This document shows, one piece after another, positions 16,245-24,168 of a DNA stretch of 64,000 bases. The notes under the pieces are model-generated. The model was not told the origin of the DNA. It searched no databases and saw only the letters and a program-made list of their open reading frames with translations. Position 1 is the first letter of the stretch, and every line of letters begins with the position of its first letter. A program made the position numbers and the translations under genes. Source of the stretch: Actinacidiphila yanglinensis (GTDB lineage Bacteria; Actinomycetota; Actinomycetes; Streptomycetales; Streptomycetaceae); the NCBI RefSeq assembly GCF_900107965.1, contig NZ_FNVU01000010.1, positions 62,001-126,000 of the forward strand, given 5' to 3'.

Positions 16245-16286
16245 TTTACTGCCGGTGTAGCTATTGTCTTCATGTAAAGTTACACC
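16245..16286. promoter_or_regulatory. Putative TetR operator and divergent promoter
   Basis: This AT-richer stretch between the TetR and MFS genes contains two nested inverted pairs: TTTAC (16245-16249) with GTAAA (16274-16278), and GGTGTA (16254-16259) with TACACC (16281-16286). Position and symmetry suit a TetR operator. No clear ribosome binding site precedes the transporter start, so its mRNA could be leaderless or nearly so. Confidence 0.45.
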
Positions 16287-16300
16287 TAGTGTATGTATGC

Positions 16301-17962
16301 ATGAGCGCGACCACCCATACGTCCCGTACCAGTACCTGGGCCGCCGTGTACGACGGCCCCACGCTCCTGATGAGCGCCCGCAAGGTGCAGGCCGTCTCGG
16401 CGGCCTGCATCCTCGTCCTGCTGCTCGCCCTCCTCGACGTCAACATCGTCTCGGCGGTGGCGTGGAGGATGGTCGCCGACCTGGACCCGGTGCACGGCAT
16501 CGGCGAACTGCCCTGGCTGACCTCCTGCTACGCGCTGGCCGACTGCATGGTCGTGCCGCTGTACGGCAAGCTCGCCGACGAGTACGGCGCAAAGCCGATG
16601 CTCGTCACCGCGCTCGGCATCTTCGCGGCCGGGTCGCTGCTCTGCGGGATCGCGCAGAACCTCACCCAGCTGATCGTCTTCCGCGCCGTCCAGGGCCTGG
16701 GCGCGGGCGGGTTGACCGCGATCACGCTGGTGGTGACCGGCATCCTGTTCAACGACCGGGAGGGCAGGTCGGGCGACGAGGGGGCGGTCAACGACGGGTT
16801 CGGCAACGACGGTTCGGGCGGCGGCGGTTCGGATGAAGAGGCGCCGGCCGGCGCGGGTGCCCCACGCGCGGACCGCCCGCTCAAACCGTCGAGCGCCGTC
16901 GGCATCGGCGCCTCCGTGATGTTCGGCCTCGGCCTCGCCCTCGGCCCGCCGCTGGGCGGCCTGATCGCGGACAGCCTCGACTGGCGCTGGGTCTTCTTCC
17001 TCAACCTCCCCTTCTCGCTGGGCGCCTTCGTCGTCTTCGTCGCCGCGCTGAACATGCCGGCCAACCCCGTACGCCGCAGGGTCGACTTCCTGGGCGCGGC
17101 GCTGCTCGGCGGGTTCGGTGCCTGCGCGCTGCTGGTCACGGAGTGGGGTGGCACCCGCTACCCGTGGGCGTCGTCCGCGATCGCGGCCCTCGCGACCGGC
17201 GCCGTACTGCTCGCGGGCTGCTTCGTCTGGCGCAGCCTGACCGCCGCCGAGCCGCTGGTGTCGCTGGCGCTGATGCGCAACCCGGTCTTCCGGGCGATGA
17301 TGCCGATCTCGCTCATCGCGGGAGTCGGGGTGGCGGGCGGCCTGCTCTACGTCAGCGGGTACCTCCAGATCGGGCGCGGTCTGAGCACCGGCCGGTCCGG
17401 GCTGCTGGTGCTGTGCATGGCGGCCGGCATCCTGGCGTCGATCCCGGTGGCGCGGGCGATCTTCGCGCTGCTCGGCAGGTTCACGTACCTGCTGGTCGCC
17501 GCCGGTGTCATCCAGGCGGCGGTGCTCGCGCTCTTCGGCGGCCTGGGCCCGGACACCAGCTACTGGCTGGTCGGCGCCGGCTGCTTCGTACTCGGCATCG
17601 GGATCGGTCAATCCCTCGGGCTGGGGCTGCAGTTCATGCAGAGTTCCGTCGCCACCTCCGACCTCGGGGTCGCGACCTCCTCCCTCCGCTTCTGCCAGCA
17701 ACTGGGCACCGCGGCCGGGTTCGCCCTCTACAGCACCCTCGTCGCCCGCTACCTCGACGCCCACCTCACCGGTGCGGCCGGCGCCGCGAACGTCCACGGC
17801 GACCTGGACACCTCCGCGCTCGCCCACCTCCCGCCCGCCCAGCACCGCGCCGCCGTCGGGGTGTTCATCCACGCCACCGACCTCGTCTTCGTGGTGGCCG
17901 CCGCGATATCGCTCGCCGCGGGCCTGCTCGCCTTCTCCATCCGCGAACGCCGTTATGTCTAG
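16301..17962 (+). CDS. MFS transporter, 14-helix drug/proton antiporter type
   Basis: 553 residues from ATG 16301; a GTG at 16289 is possible. About fourteen membrane helices in the DHA2 (EmrB/QacA-like) arrangement. Motif A-like YGKLADEYGAKPM lies at residues 88-100 and the motif C region VMFGLGLALGPPLGG near 206-220. Residues 151-196, in the central cytoplasmic loop, are an unusual Gly/Asp/Glu-rich low-complexity insertion. Divergent from a TetR regulator, which implies induction by a toxic substrate. Export of a drug or metabolite is likely; substrate unknown. Confidence 0.9.
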   Translation: MSATTHTSRTSTWAAVYDGPTLLMSARKVQAVSAACILVLLLALLDVNIVSAVAWRMVADLDPVHGIGELPWLTSCYALADCMVVPLYGKLADEYGAKPMLVTALGIFAAGSLLCGIAQNLTQLIVFRAVQGLGAGGLTAITLVVTGILFNDREGRSGDEGAVNDGFGNDGSGGGGSDEEAPAGAGAPRADRPLKPSSAVGIGASVMFGLGLALGPPLGGLIADSLDWRWVFFLNLPFSLGAFVVFVAALNMPANPVRRRVDFLGAALLGGFGACALLVTEWGGTRYPWASSAIAALATGAVLLAGCFVWRSLTAAEPLVSLALMRNPVFRAMMPISLIAGVGVAGGLLYVSGYLQIGRGLSTGRSGLLVLCMAAGILASIPVARAIFALLGRFTYLLVAAGVIQAAVLALFGGLGPDTSYWLVGAGCFVLGIGIGQSLGLGLQFMQSSVATSDLGVATSSLRFCQQLGTAAGFALYSTLVARYLDAHLTGAAGAANVHGDLDTSALAHLPPAQHRAAVGVFIHATDLVFVVAAAISLAAGLLAFSIRERRYV

Positions 17963-18076
17963 CCGTCCTACGTTCGGACCAACCGGTCGTCGAATCCCGG
18001 CGCGCCGGTGGCGCGGGCGGAGGCGCCCACGGCCAGGGCGCCGGGAGGCACGGGGCCGGGGTCGTAGGGTGGTGGC

Positions 18077-18553
18077 GTGCATCTGTGCTTCGTCTGCAGC
18101 GGGAACATCTGCCGGTCGCCGTCCGCCGCACTGGTGGTCGCCGAGGAACTGCGCCGGGCCGGGCTGGCGGACCGCGTGCGGGGCACCAGCGCGGGCATCG
18201 GGCCCTGGCACGTCGGCGATCCCATCGATCCGCGGGCCGGGGAGGTGCTGGAGCGCCACGGCTATCCCGTGGAACACGTCGCCGCGCAGGTCGGCGCCGA
18301 GCACCTCGACGCGGACCTCTTCCTGGCGATGGACCGGGGCCACGAGAAGGCGTTGCGCAAGCTGGTGCCCGACCCGTCGCGGGTCCGGATGCTGCGCTCG
18401 TTCGACCCGGATGCGGTGGCCGGCGGATTGGGCGACCTCGACGTACCCGACCCGTACTACGGCGGTCCGGACGGCTTCGAGGAGGTGCTGGCGATGATCG
18501 AGGCGTCGACGCCGGGCCTGCTCGCATGGGTGCGCGAGCACCTCGACCCGTGA
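18077..18553 (+). CDS. Low-molecular-weight phosphotyrosine phosphatase family protein
   Basis: 158 residues, GTG start. The phosphate-binding loop CSGNICRSP at residues 7-15 has the catalytic Cys7 and Arg13; the general acid Asp lies in DPYYGG near residue 127. The stop overlaps the GTG start of the fructosamine-kinase family gene (GTGA), so the two are coupled. In several bacteria such phosphatases next to fructosamine-3-kinase homologues act on protein-bound ribulosamine 5-phosphate or erythrulosamine 4-phosphate rather than on phosphotyrosine. The coupling here supports that role, though tyrosine phosphatase activity is equally possible from sequence alone. Confidence 0.92.
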   Translation: MHLCFVCSGNICRSPSAALVVAEELRRAGLADRVRGTSAGIGPWHVGDPIDPRAGEVLERHGYPVEHVAAQVGAEHLDADLFLAMDRGHEKALRKLVPDPSRVRMLRSFDPDAVAGGLGDLDVPDPYYGGPDGFEEVLAMIEASTPGLLAWVREHLDP

Positions 18554-19425
18554 CCGCGGACCCGCCCGACGGACGGGCCCCGCAGGCCGCGGCGGCGCGG
18601 CTGACGGGCCGCTCGGTCACCGGCGCGCGCCGCCGTTCCGGAGCGCTCACCGAGGTCGCGCTCGACGACGGAACCACGGTCATGGTCAAGCACGGCGACG
18701 GCCCGGGTGCGATCCGCGCGGAGGCGGCCGGACTGAGGTGGCTGGCCGACGCGGGTACGGTCCGGGTGCCGGAGGTACGCGGCGACGATGCGTCGTGGCT
18801 GGTGATCGGCCTGGTGCCGGCCGGCCGGGCGAGGGCGGAGGCAGCGGCCCGCTTCGGCAGCGGGCTGGCGGCCCTGCACGCCGCCGGCGCCCCTGCGTTT
18901 GGCGCTCCGCCTCCCGGCGGCCCGCAGGACGCGTACATCGGGACGGCGCCGATGCGGAACACCATCGGGCCCGACTGGCCGCGCTGGTACGCCGAGCAGC
19001 GCGTGCTGCCGTACCTGCGCACGGCCGTCGACCGGGGCACGCTGCTCCCCACGGAGTCGGCCCTCGTGGAGCGCGTCTGCGAGCGGCTGCCCGGCCTCGC
19101 GGGTCCCGCCGAGCCGCCGGCCCGCCTGCACGGCGACCTCTGGAGCGGGAACGTCCTGTGGGGCGCGGACGGCGAGGCGTGGCTGATCGACCCGGCCGCG
19201 CACGGAGGGCACCGCGAGACGGATCTGGCGATGCTGCGGCTCTTCGGCTGCCCGCATCTGGAGCGGGTGCTCGACGCTTATCAGGGTGCCGCACCGCTCG
19301 CGCCCGGCTGGGAGCGCCGGGTCGCGCTCCACCAGCTCTTCCCGCTACTCGTGCATACGGTCCTGTTCGGGCGTTCCTACGCGGAGCAGGCGTTGGCGGC
19401 GGCCCGGACGGCCCTGTCGGGATGA
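18550..19425 (+). CDS. Fructosamine/ribulosamine 3-kinase family protein
   Basis: 291 residues from GTG 18550. The APH-like kinase core shows the nucleotide-binding Lys in VMVKHGDG (residue 47), the catalytic loop HGDLWSGN at 194-201 and the metal-binding Asp in LIDPAAHGG (residue 214), followed by HRETDLAMLRLFG, specific for the fructosamine kinase family. Members phosphorylate sugars attached to protein amines so that the adduct decomposes, a protein-repair step; bacterial members prefer ribulosamines and erythrulosamines. Coupled to the phosphatase gene upstream, which could make the sugar for the adduct. Confidence 0.92.
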   Translation: MTADPPDGRAPQAAAARLTGRSVTGARRRSGALTEVALDDGTTVMVKHGDGPGAIRAEAAGLRWLADAGTVRVPEVRGDDASWLVIGLVPAGRARAEAAARFGSGLAALHAAGAPAFGAPPPGGPQDAYIGTAPMRNTIGPDWPRWYAEQRVLPYLRTAVDRGTLLPTESALVERVCERLPGLAGPAEPPARLHGDLWSGNVLWGADGEAWLIDPAAHGGHRETDLAMLRLFGCPHLERVLDAYQGAAPLAPGWERRVALHQLFPLLVHTVLFGRSYAEQALAAARTALSG

Positions 19426-19498
19426 CGGGGCAGACTCGTACGGTGTCGGATTCGAGTTCGGCGCAGGGGTTCGCGCTCGGCGCGAGGAGGGGTGAGCG

Positions 19499-19957
19499 AT
19501 GAGCAGTGGGATGTGGGCCGCCGTGCTGGCGGTGGCGGCGCTGGCGCTGGTCGCGGCGCTGATCGACGGTCGGGCCAGGTCACGGCGGCCACCGCGGCGT
19601 TCGAAGACGCGGACCCGGCCGGGGACGGGGACGGGGAGCCGTACCGGCGCGCGGGTGCCGCGCAGGGGAGAGGTGTGGTGGGCGGACGTCCCCTTCGAGG
19701 ACGGAGCCGGGTCGAAGGACCGTCCCTGCCTGGTGCTGGCGGTGCGGGGGCAGTCCGTGCGGGTCGTCAAGATCACCTCGAAGCGGCACGACGAACTCCC
19801 GGGCGTGCTGGCCCTGCCCGCGGGCACGGTCGACGACGCGGCGCACCGGCAGAGCTACTTGGAGACCCGCGAGCTGCGGGACGTCCCGCTCCCGGCCTTC
19901 CGCCGCCCCGCCGGCGCGGTGAACGCCCGCTTCATGAAACGGCTCGACCTCCCGTAG
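19499..19957 (+). CDS. PemK/MazF-like protein with N-terminal membrane anchor
   Basis: 152 residues, ATG at 19499 with GGAGGGG upstream. Residues 5-22 are a hydrophobic helix (MWAAVLAVAALALVAAL) followed by about 25 Arg/Lys-rich residues, then a PemK/MazF-like beta-barrel from PRRGEVWWADVPF (residue 55) through SKDRPCLVLAV and VVKITSK. Soluble MazF/PemK toxins are mRNA interferases of about 110 residues and have an antitoxin gene next to them; here there is no antitoxin and the domain is membrane-tethered. It may have a non-toxin role. Confidence 0.85.
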   Translation: MSSGMWAAVLAVAALALVAALIDGRARSRRPPRRSKTRTRPGTGTGSRTGARVPRRGEVWWADVPFEDGAGSKDRPCLVLAVRGQSVRVVKITSKRHDELPGVLALPAGTVDDAAHRQSYLETRELRDVPLPAFRRPAGAVNARFMKRLDLP

Positions 19958-20048
19958 GACCGGCCCGGAACCAGGCGCCCTCGTGGAAGGCCGGTCGGCG
20001 ACCGTACCCTGGATTGCTCCGCACACCGACGTCGTGAGAGAGGCAGCA

Positions 20049-20720
20049 ATGGATCACGGTACCCGCGGTGAGCTCATCCACCGGCTGGCCGAGGCGATCG
20101 GGGCCGTCAGCACCCCGCACCCGGTGCGGGTCGCCGTCGACGGGCCGCCCGCCGCGGGCAAGACCACGCTCGCCGACGAACTCGCCGTCGCCGTGCGCGC
20201 GCAGGGCCGCGAGGTGATCCGGGCGACCATCGACGACTTCCTCGTCCCCCGCGCCCAGCGCTACCGGCGGGGCCGGTACACCGCCGAGGGCTGCTACTTC
20301 GACGCCCACGACCACGCCGCACTGCGCCGGGTCCTGCTCGACCCGCTCGGGCCGGGCGGACACCGCAGGTTCCAGGCCGCGATCCACGACGGGGCCACGG
20401 ACACCCCGCTGTCGCCACCGGCGGTGACCGCCTCCGCGGACGCCGTCCTCCTCTTCGACGGCGTCTTCCTCCTGCGCCCGGAACTCGTCGACAGCTGGGA
20501 GCTGCGCATCTTCGTGTCCGCCCCCTTCGAGCAGACGGTGGCCCGAGCCCACACCCGGGGCACAGCGCCGGCCGGATCCGAGATCGAGCGATCGTGGCGC
20601 GAGCGCTACATCCCGGCGCAGCAGCTCTACGCGGCGACGGCTCACCCCACCGCCCTCGCGGACTTCATCGTCCACAACGCCCAGCCCCACCACCCGTCCT
20701 GGGAAGCCGGGTCCGACTGA
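20049..20720 (+). CDS. Uridine kinase-like P-loop protein
   Basis: 223 residues from ATG 20049, chosen because GAGAGAGGCAG precedes it; an upstream GTG would add 22 residues. Walker A GPPAAGKTT lies at residues 33-41. The substrate region DDFLVPRAQRYRRGRY near 65 and the late REXR-like element SWRERY (near 186) match the uridine kinase/phosphoribulokinase family (nucleoside salvage). Streptomyces carry several such paralogues, and the true substrate of this short form is uncertain. No operon partner, though it follows the PemK-like gene closely on the same strand. Confidence 0.85.
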   Translation: MDHGTRGELIHRLAEAIGAVSTPHPVRVAVDGPPAAGKTTLADELAVAVRAQGREVIRATIDDFLVPRAQRYRRGRYTAEGCYFDAHDHAALRRVLLDPLGPGGHRRFQAAIHDGATDTPLSPPAVTASADAVLLFDGVFLLRPELVDSWELRIFVSAPFEQTVARAHTRGTAPAGSEIERSWRERYIPAQQLYAATAHPTALADFIVHNAQPHHPSWEAGSD

Positions 20721-20860
20721 CCCTTGCCGCGTTATTGTCGTTCGGAGCTGAGTCCGGGAATTCGGCTGACGGTCTCCGCCTCCTGCGTGCTCCCTCGCGC
20801 ACCGCCCTTCGATGCACACGGTCGACCGGAACTCAGTGCGCGGACGGGAGAGGAGATCGT

Positions 20861-21250
20861 ATGAGCACGCCCAACCCCTCAGCCGAGGGCGGGCAGGAGT
20901 GGCCCGCCGACAAGCTGGCCGCGTTGCGCCTGGGCCGGCGCCTGGTCGCCGAGGTCCCGACCGGCCGGCCCGATCGCCGGGCGTTCGTCGACGTCACACC
21001 GTTCACCGTTCCCGCCGACATCCAAGCCCGCCGCCAGGGCTGGCAGCGAACCGATCCCACGCGCGGATTCCGGCTGACGCACTGGGAGTACGACGCCGGC
21101 CGCATCCTCGGCTTCGACTACGACATCGGAGCCGTCCTGCTCAACGAAGCCACCGCCCCGGACGAACCCGCCCTGGCCGCCACCCTCGAAGCGTGGCACC
21201 TGCATCCCGAGCAGTTCCGCTACCCCTGGCAAACCGACGACCCGAGATAG
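20861..21250 (+). CDS. Hypothetical protein
   Basis: 129 residues, ATG 20861 with a strong GGGAGAGGAG site. No signal or membrane segment. Residues 28-75 carry RRLVAEVPTGRPDRRAFVDV and a Trp/Tyr-containing core (RGFRLTHWEYDAGRILGF). Codon use is typical of the host. I cannot name the family; it may be a small enzyme accessory or immunity-like protein. It stands alone between the kinase-like gene and a convergent hypothetical gene. Confidence 0.65.
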   Translation: MSTPNPSAEGGQEWPADKLAALRLGRRLVAEVPTGRPDRRAFVDVTPFTVPADIQARRQGWQRTDPTRGFRLTHWEYDAGRILGFDYDIGAVLLNEATAPDEPALAATLEAWHLHPEQFRYPWQTDDPR

Positions 21251-21294
21251 CCGCACCGGACATGACCCGGGCCCCTGTGACGAGTCAAACCACG

Positions 21295-21867
21295 TCAGCT
21301 CTGTGGCCGACCATGGCGGAACTCCTCAGAAGGCATCGAGTCCCATTCGGTGTTCGCTCCGTCGCGCGTCACCATGAACAACGGACGCGACCGCAGGACC
21401 TGCCCGACGGGTTGCCCGCACATGACGACCCCGGGATCATCCGGCCCTGCGCAACCGTCGACGTTGTAGCGAAAGTACACGTCCATTGCCTCGGCGTACG
21501 CGATCATGTCGCTCTCCAGCTCCGACAGGTCCCTCCCGACGAGCGAGATGCCGTCGTACTTGACCTGAGGACCGGTCACGGCATCTGCAGCGACGCAGAA
21601 CAGCCTCACCGCCTGACTCACGTATGCCGTGACGGCCGGCGGACAGGAAGCCGCCCCCTGACGGTGGACTTCGATCTTCCACGTCGGCGAGAAGACTTTG
21701 TGGTGTCGAGCGCAATCACTGACCTTCGCTCGGCCGAGAACCTGAGCCGCCTCGACCACTTCGTCGACGGTCATACCGAACCGGAGCGGTCCCACGCCAA
21801 CTGTCGGTGCATAGGACCACTCGTCCCCGTCGGCGACTCCGGAATCCCCTCCGGTCGGGAAGGTCAT
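21295..21867 (-). CDS. Hypothetical protein with conserved cysteines
   Basis: 190 residues from ATG 21867 (AGGGG seven bases upstream); the open frame extends further but is arginine-rich and unlikely. No signal peptide. The motif VGVGPLRFGMTVDEVVEA at about residues 24-41 recurs at the start of many small Streptomyces proteins with an immunity-like alpha/beta fold. Cys residues occur near 56, 82, 103, 148 and 158. Function unknown; convergent with the preceding hypothetical gene. Confidence 0.65.
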   Translation of the reverse strand: MTFPTGGDSGVADGDEWSYAPTVGVGPLRFGMTVDEVVEAAQVLGRAKVSDCARHHKVFSPTWKIEVHRQGAASCPPAVTAYVSQAVRLFCVAADAVTGPQVKYDGISLVGRDLSELESDMIAYAEAMDVYFRYNVDGCAGPDDPGVVMCGQPVGQVLRSRPLFMVTRDGANTEWDSMPSEEFRHGRPQS

Positions 21868-21985
21868 GCTCGGCCCCTGGAGACGAATGAGAGCTTGCCG
21901 GCGGCGAATTGGTCCTGCGGGGGCGGGGTCTGGCGCGGCCAACGGGTGCCCGTGTGTTCCGATGCGGCCGCCCGAAATGCTTCCG

Positions 21986-22252
21986 TCAACGCGGCCCCCG
22001 GGTACGTTGCGACAGGAGGAGCCGTTGGGTTCCGGACAGCGACTGCTCCCGGTCGGCCTCCGGCTCCTCGTGGTGGATCCGCGTGGGAATGGCAACGGTT
22101 TCACCCTCGACCTCGACCTCGATCGGTCGAACCAGCGCGAACGTGGTGCCCGGCATGACCGCCAGGACGCTTCGCACCTCGCGCGCAGGGCGGGACGGAA
22201 ACGCGGCTGCCAGGACGCCGGTGACGTTCGACGGATCCTGCGGCAGCTGCAT
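21986..22252 (-). pseudogene. Truncated conserved actinobacterial hypothetical gene
   Basis: 88 residues ending abruptly. The sequence TGVLAAAFPSRPAREVRSVL and VEVEGETVAIPTRIHHEEP resembles the N-terminal part of larger Streptomyces proteins (about 250 residues) in which the reading continues past a QR[TL]xLHCLYTRHHDG-like segment. Here the reading stops after SGTQRLLLSQ and never reaches that segment, so the gene has lost its 3' two thirds. Confidence 0.45.
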
Positions 22253-22294
22253 GAATCGAGAGTAAGCCGTGGCACACGTGCGCCGAGGACGGAG

Positions 22295-22753
22295 CTACGT
22301 CGCGTCGTTGCCCTCGCGCAGCGAGCGGACCATGCTCTTCAGCGCGCGGAACGCGTCCGACTGCTCGGCCTCGCTCATGCCCGCCAGCATTCTGACCTCG
22401 ACGGACCGGACCGCCACCGTCGCCTTCTCCAGGCTCCGCCTGCCGCGGGGGGTGAGCCGCGCCGGGAGGACCTTCCCGACGGCCGCCTCCGCGGGCCTGC
22501 TCACGTAGCCGTCCCGTTCCAACGCCTGGAGCAGCACGTTCATCGACTGCCGGGTCACGAACGCGCCGCGCGCCAGCTCGGAGTTCGACAGGCCCGGCCG
22601 TTGCGCCAGCAGCTCGAGGCAGGAGTAGTGCGTCACGGTCATCCCGAGTGGCCGCAGCACCTCCTCCATGGCGGCGCGCAGGGCGCTCGAAGCCTCTTTC
22701 AGCAGGTAGCCCAGTGAGCTGTCCAGGTCGACGCCGTCACCGCTTTGACTCAT
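22295..22753 (-). CDS. MarR family transcriptional regulator
   Basis: 152 residues from ATG 22753. The winged helix lies at about residues 40-105: THYSCLELLAQRPGLSNSEL, then the recognition helix FVTRQSMNVLLQALERDGYV and the basic wing. Typical MarR length. It is divergent from a VOC protein gene, and two near-identical palindromes lie in the shared 63-base intergenic region, one overlapping its own start. Autorepression and control of the VOC gene follow naturally. The ligand is unknown; MarR proteins often sense phenolics or oxidants. Confidence 0.9.
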   Translation of the reverse strand: MSQSGDGVDLDSSLGYLLKEASSALRAAMEEVLRPLGMTVTHYSCLELLAQRPGLSNSELARGAFVTRQSMNVLLQALERDGYVSRPAEAAVGKVLPARLTPRGRRSLEKATVAVRSVEVRMLAGMSEAEQSDAFRALKSMVRSLREGNDAT

Positions 22754-22797
22754 GTCAGCATTCTGACATACAGTGGTTCGTGTCAGTAAACTGACAC
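22753..22797. promoter_or_regulatory. Twin palindromic operators for the MarR regulator
   Basis: Site 1 TGTCAGCATTCTGACA at 22753-22768 overlaps the MarR start codon; site 2 GTGTCAGTAAACTGACAC at 22780-22797 lies next to the VOC gene. Both have the form TGTCAG-N4-CTGACA with centres 28 bases apart, close to three helical turns, so a dimer pair could bind on roughly the same face and repress both directions. Confidence 0.8.
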
Positions 22798-22816
22798 GAA
22801 GAGAAGGAGTATCACC

Positions 22817-23185
22817 ATGCCCGTCACCGGCCCCGACTTCATCTCGCTCCAGGCCCGCGACCTCGACGTTTCGCAGGCGTTCTACGAGCACTACCTCGGC
22901 CTCGTCCGCTCGCCGGCCGGGCCGCCGCACGCCGTCGTCTTCGAGACGAAGCCGATCGCGTTCGCGCTGCGCGACGTCGTGCCCGGCACCGATCTCGCCT
23001 CCGCGCCCCAGCCCGGCATCGGCGCGGCGATATGGCTCCACGCCACCGACGTCCAGGCCATCCACGACGCGCTCGTCGCCGACGGCCGGACCATCGTCTC
23101 CGCACCGATCGACGGCCCCTTCGGCCGGACCTTCGCCTTCGCCGACCCCGACGGCTACCACGTCACCCTCCACGACCGCACCTGA
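22817..23185 (+). CDS. VOC family (glyoxalase/dioxygenase-like) protein
   Basis: 122 residues, ATG 22817 with GAGAAGGAG ten bases upstream. Two beta-alpha-beta-beta-beta halves of the vicinal oxygen chelate fold are visible: DFISLQARDLDVSQAFYEHY at the start, and RTFAFADPDGYHVTLHD at the end. Members are glyoxalase-, fosfomycin- or bleomycin-resistance-like proteins; metal ligand positions cannot be fixed from sequence alone. Divergent from and probably controlled by the MarR gene. Likely acts on or binds the small molecule sensed by that regulator. Confidence 0.88.
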   Translation: MPVTGPDFISLQARDLDVSQAFYEHYLGLVRSPAGPPHAVVFETKPIAFALRDVVPGTDLASAPQPGIGAAIWLHATDVQAIHDALVADGRTIVSAPIDGPFGRTFAFADPDGYHVTLHDRT

Positions 23186-23204
23186 TCCGTGCGGAGGACC
23201 GAGG

Positions 23205-24011
23205 TCAGTCGGCTTCCAGGACGAAGAACAGGAAACACAGGAAGCGGGACCTGGCGGCGACGCTGTCGGGGAACACCTCGCGCGCTGCCGGATCGGGCTC
23301 CGGCTCACTGATGACCCTGATCCGGAAGCCGCCGGCCGTGAACGCGTCGGTCATCGCGTGCAGCGGCCGGTGCCAGAGGCTGACCGGGGCGCTCTGGTCG
23401 CCGTAGGTCCACTCCTCGACCCAGTTGGTGGTGTCGAAGTACTTGTACTCGTTCTCGCGACCCGCCTGGCGGTGCATCAGGTTGATGGCGAAGGGGTGCT
23501 CCACGGCGACGATCAGCCTCCCGCCGGGCTTGAGGACGCGCCGCAGCTCGGCCAGTGCCGGGCCCCAGTCCTCCAGGTAGTGCAGTACGAGGGCGGCCAC
23601 GACATCGTCGAACGTGTCGTCGGCGTACGGAAGCGGGCTCCCGAGCCGGGCCAGTTGCAGGTCCGCGTCGTCACCGAGCCGACGCCGAGCCAGCTCCAGC
23701 ATCCCCGCGCTCGCGTCGAAACCGCTGACCGTCGCGCCGCGGTCGCGAAGCGCGGCGAACAGCGGGCCGGAGCCGCAGCCCGCGTCCAGAATCCGGCGGC
23801 CTGACACGTCTCCGGCGAGGGCCAGCATCGCGGGCCGCTGGTAGTAGCCGTTGATGAGGTTCGCCTCGTTCTCGGCGGTGTACCCCTCGGCGAAGACGTC
23901 GTAGGGGTTGCCCTCCGACGATTCCACGGTCACCGCGGAGGGCGAAGTGGGCCTGGTGGAAGGCGGGTTCACGTTCTGCTCGTCCGAGGTCCCTGGGGTC
24001 TCTGAGGTCAC
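23205..24011 (-). CDS. Class I SAM-dependent methyltransferase
   Basis: 268 residues. An unstructured N-terminal 35 residues precede the enzyme, so a later start is possible. SAM motif I ILDAGCGSGPLFAALRDRGA is near residue 73, motif II follows at GFDASAGM, and the motif around FDDVVAALVLHYLEDW fits methyltransferase domain 11. Closest in type to ubiE/tocopherol-like small-molecule methyltransferases. Convergent with the VOC gene 19 bases away; no biosynthetic partner nearby. Substrate unknown. Confidence 0.88.
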   Translation of the reverse strand: MTSETPGTSDEQNVNPPSTRPTSPSAVTVESSEGNPYDVFAEGYTAENEANLINGYYQRPAMLALAGDVSGRRILDAGCGSGPLFAALRDRGATVSGFDASAGMLELARRRLGDDADLQLARLGSPLPYADDTFDDVVAALVLHYLEDWGPALAELRRVLKPGGRLIVAVEHPFAINLMHRQAGRENEYKYFDTTNWVEEWTYGDQSAPVSLWHRPLHAMTDAFTAGGFRIRVISEPEPDPAAREVFPDSVAARSRFLCFLFFVLEAD

Positions 24012-24168
24012 GGTGCGGGAGACGTGTGCGGAGTCGCTACGGTTCCTGGCCGCACGCTCCCGCGATGCCCCTGCGGTGACGGGGGATGCCCAGTGGCCCG
24101 GTGGCTGGTCGAGCCGACGAGCGGTGCTTCACGCCGAAGAGATGACCTGACCCGTGGTCGGACCGCGC

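Noticed and set aside
17143..19425. One very long plus-strand frame across the phosphatase and fructosamine-kinase region
   Set aside because: Only its final part from GTG 18550 is a natural protein (kinase motifs); the rest is arginine/proline-rich and overlaps the MFS and phosphatase genes in other frames.
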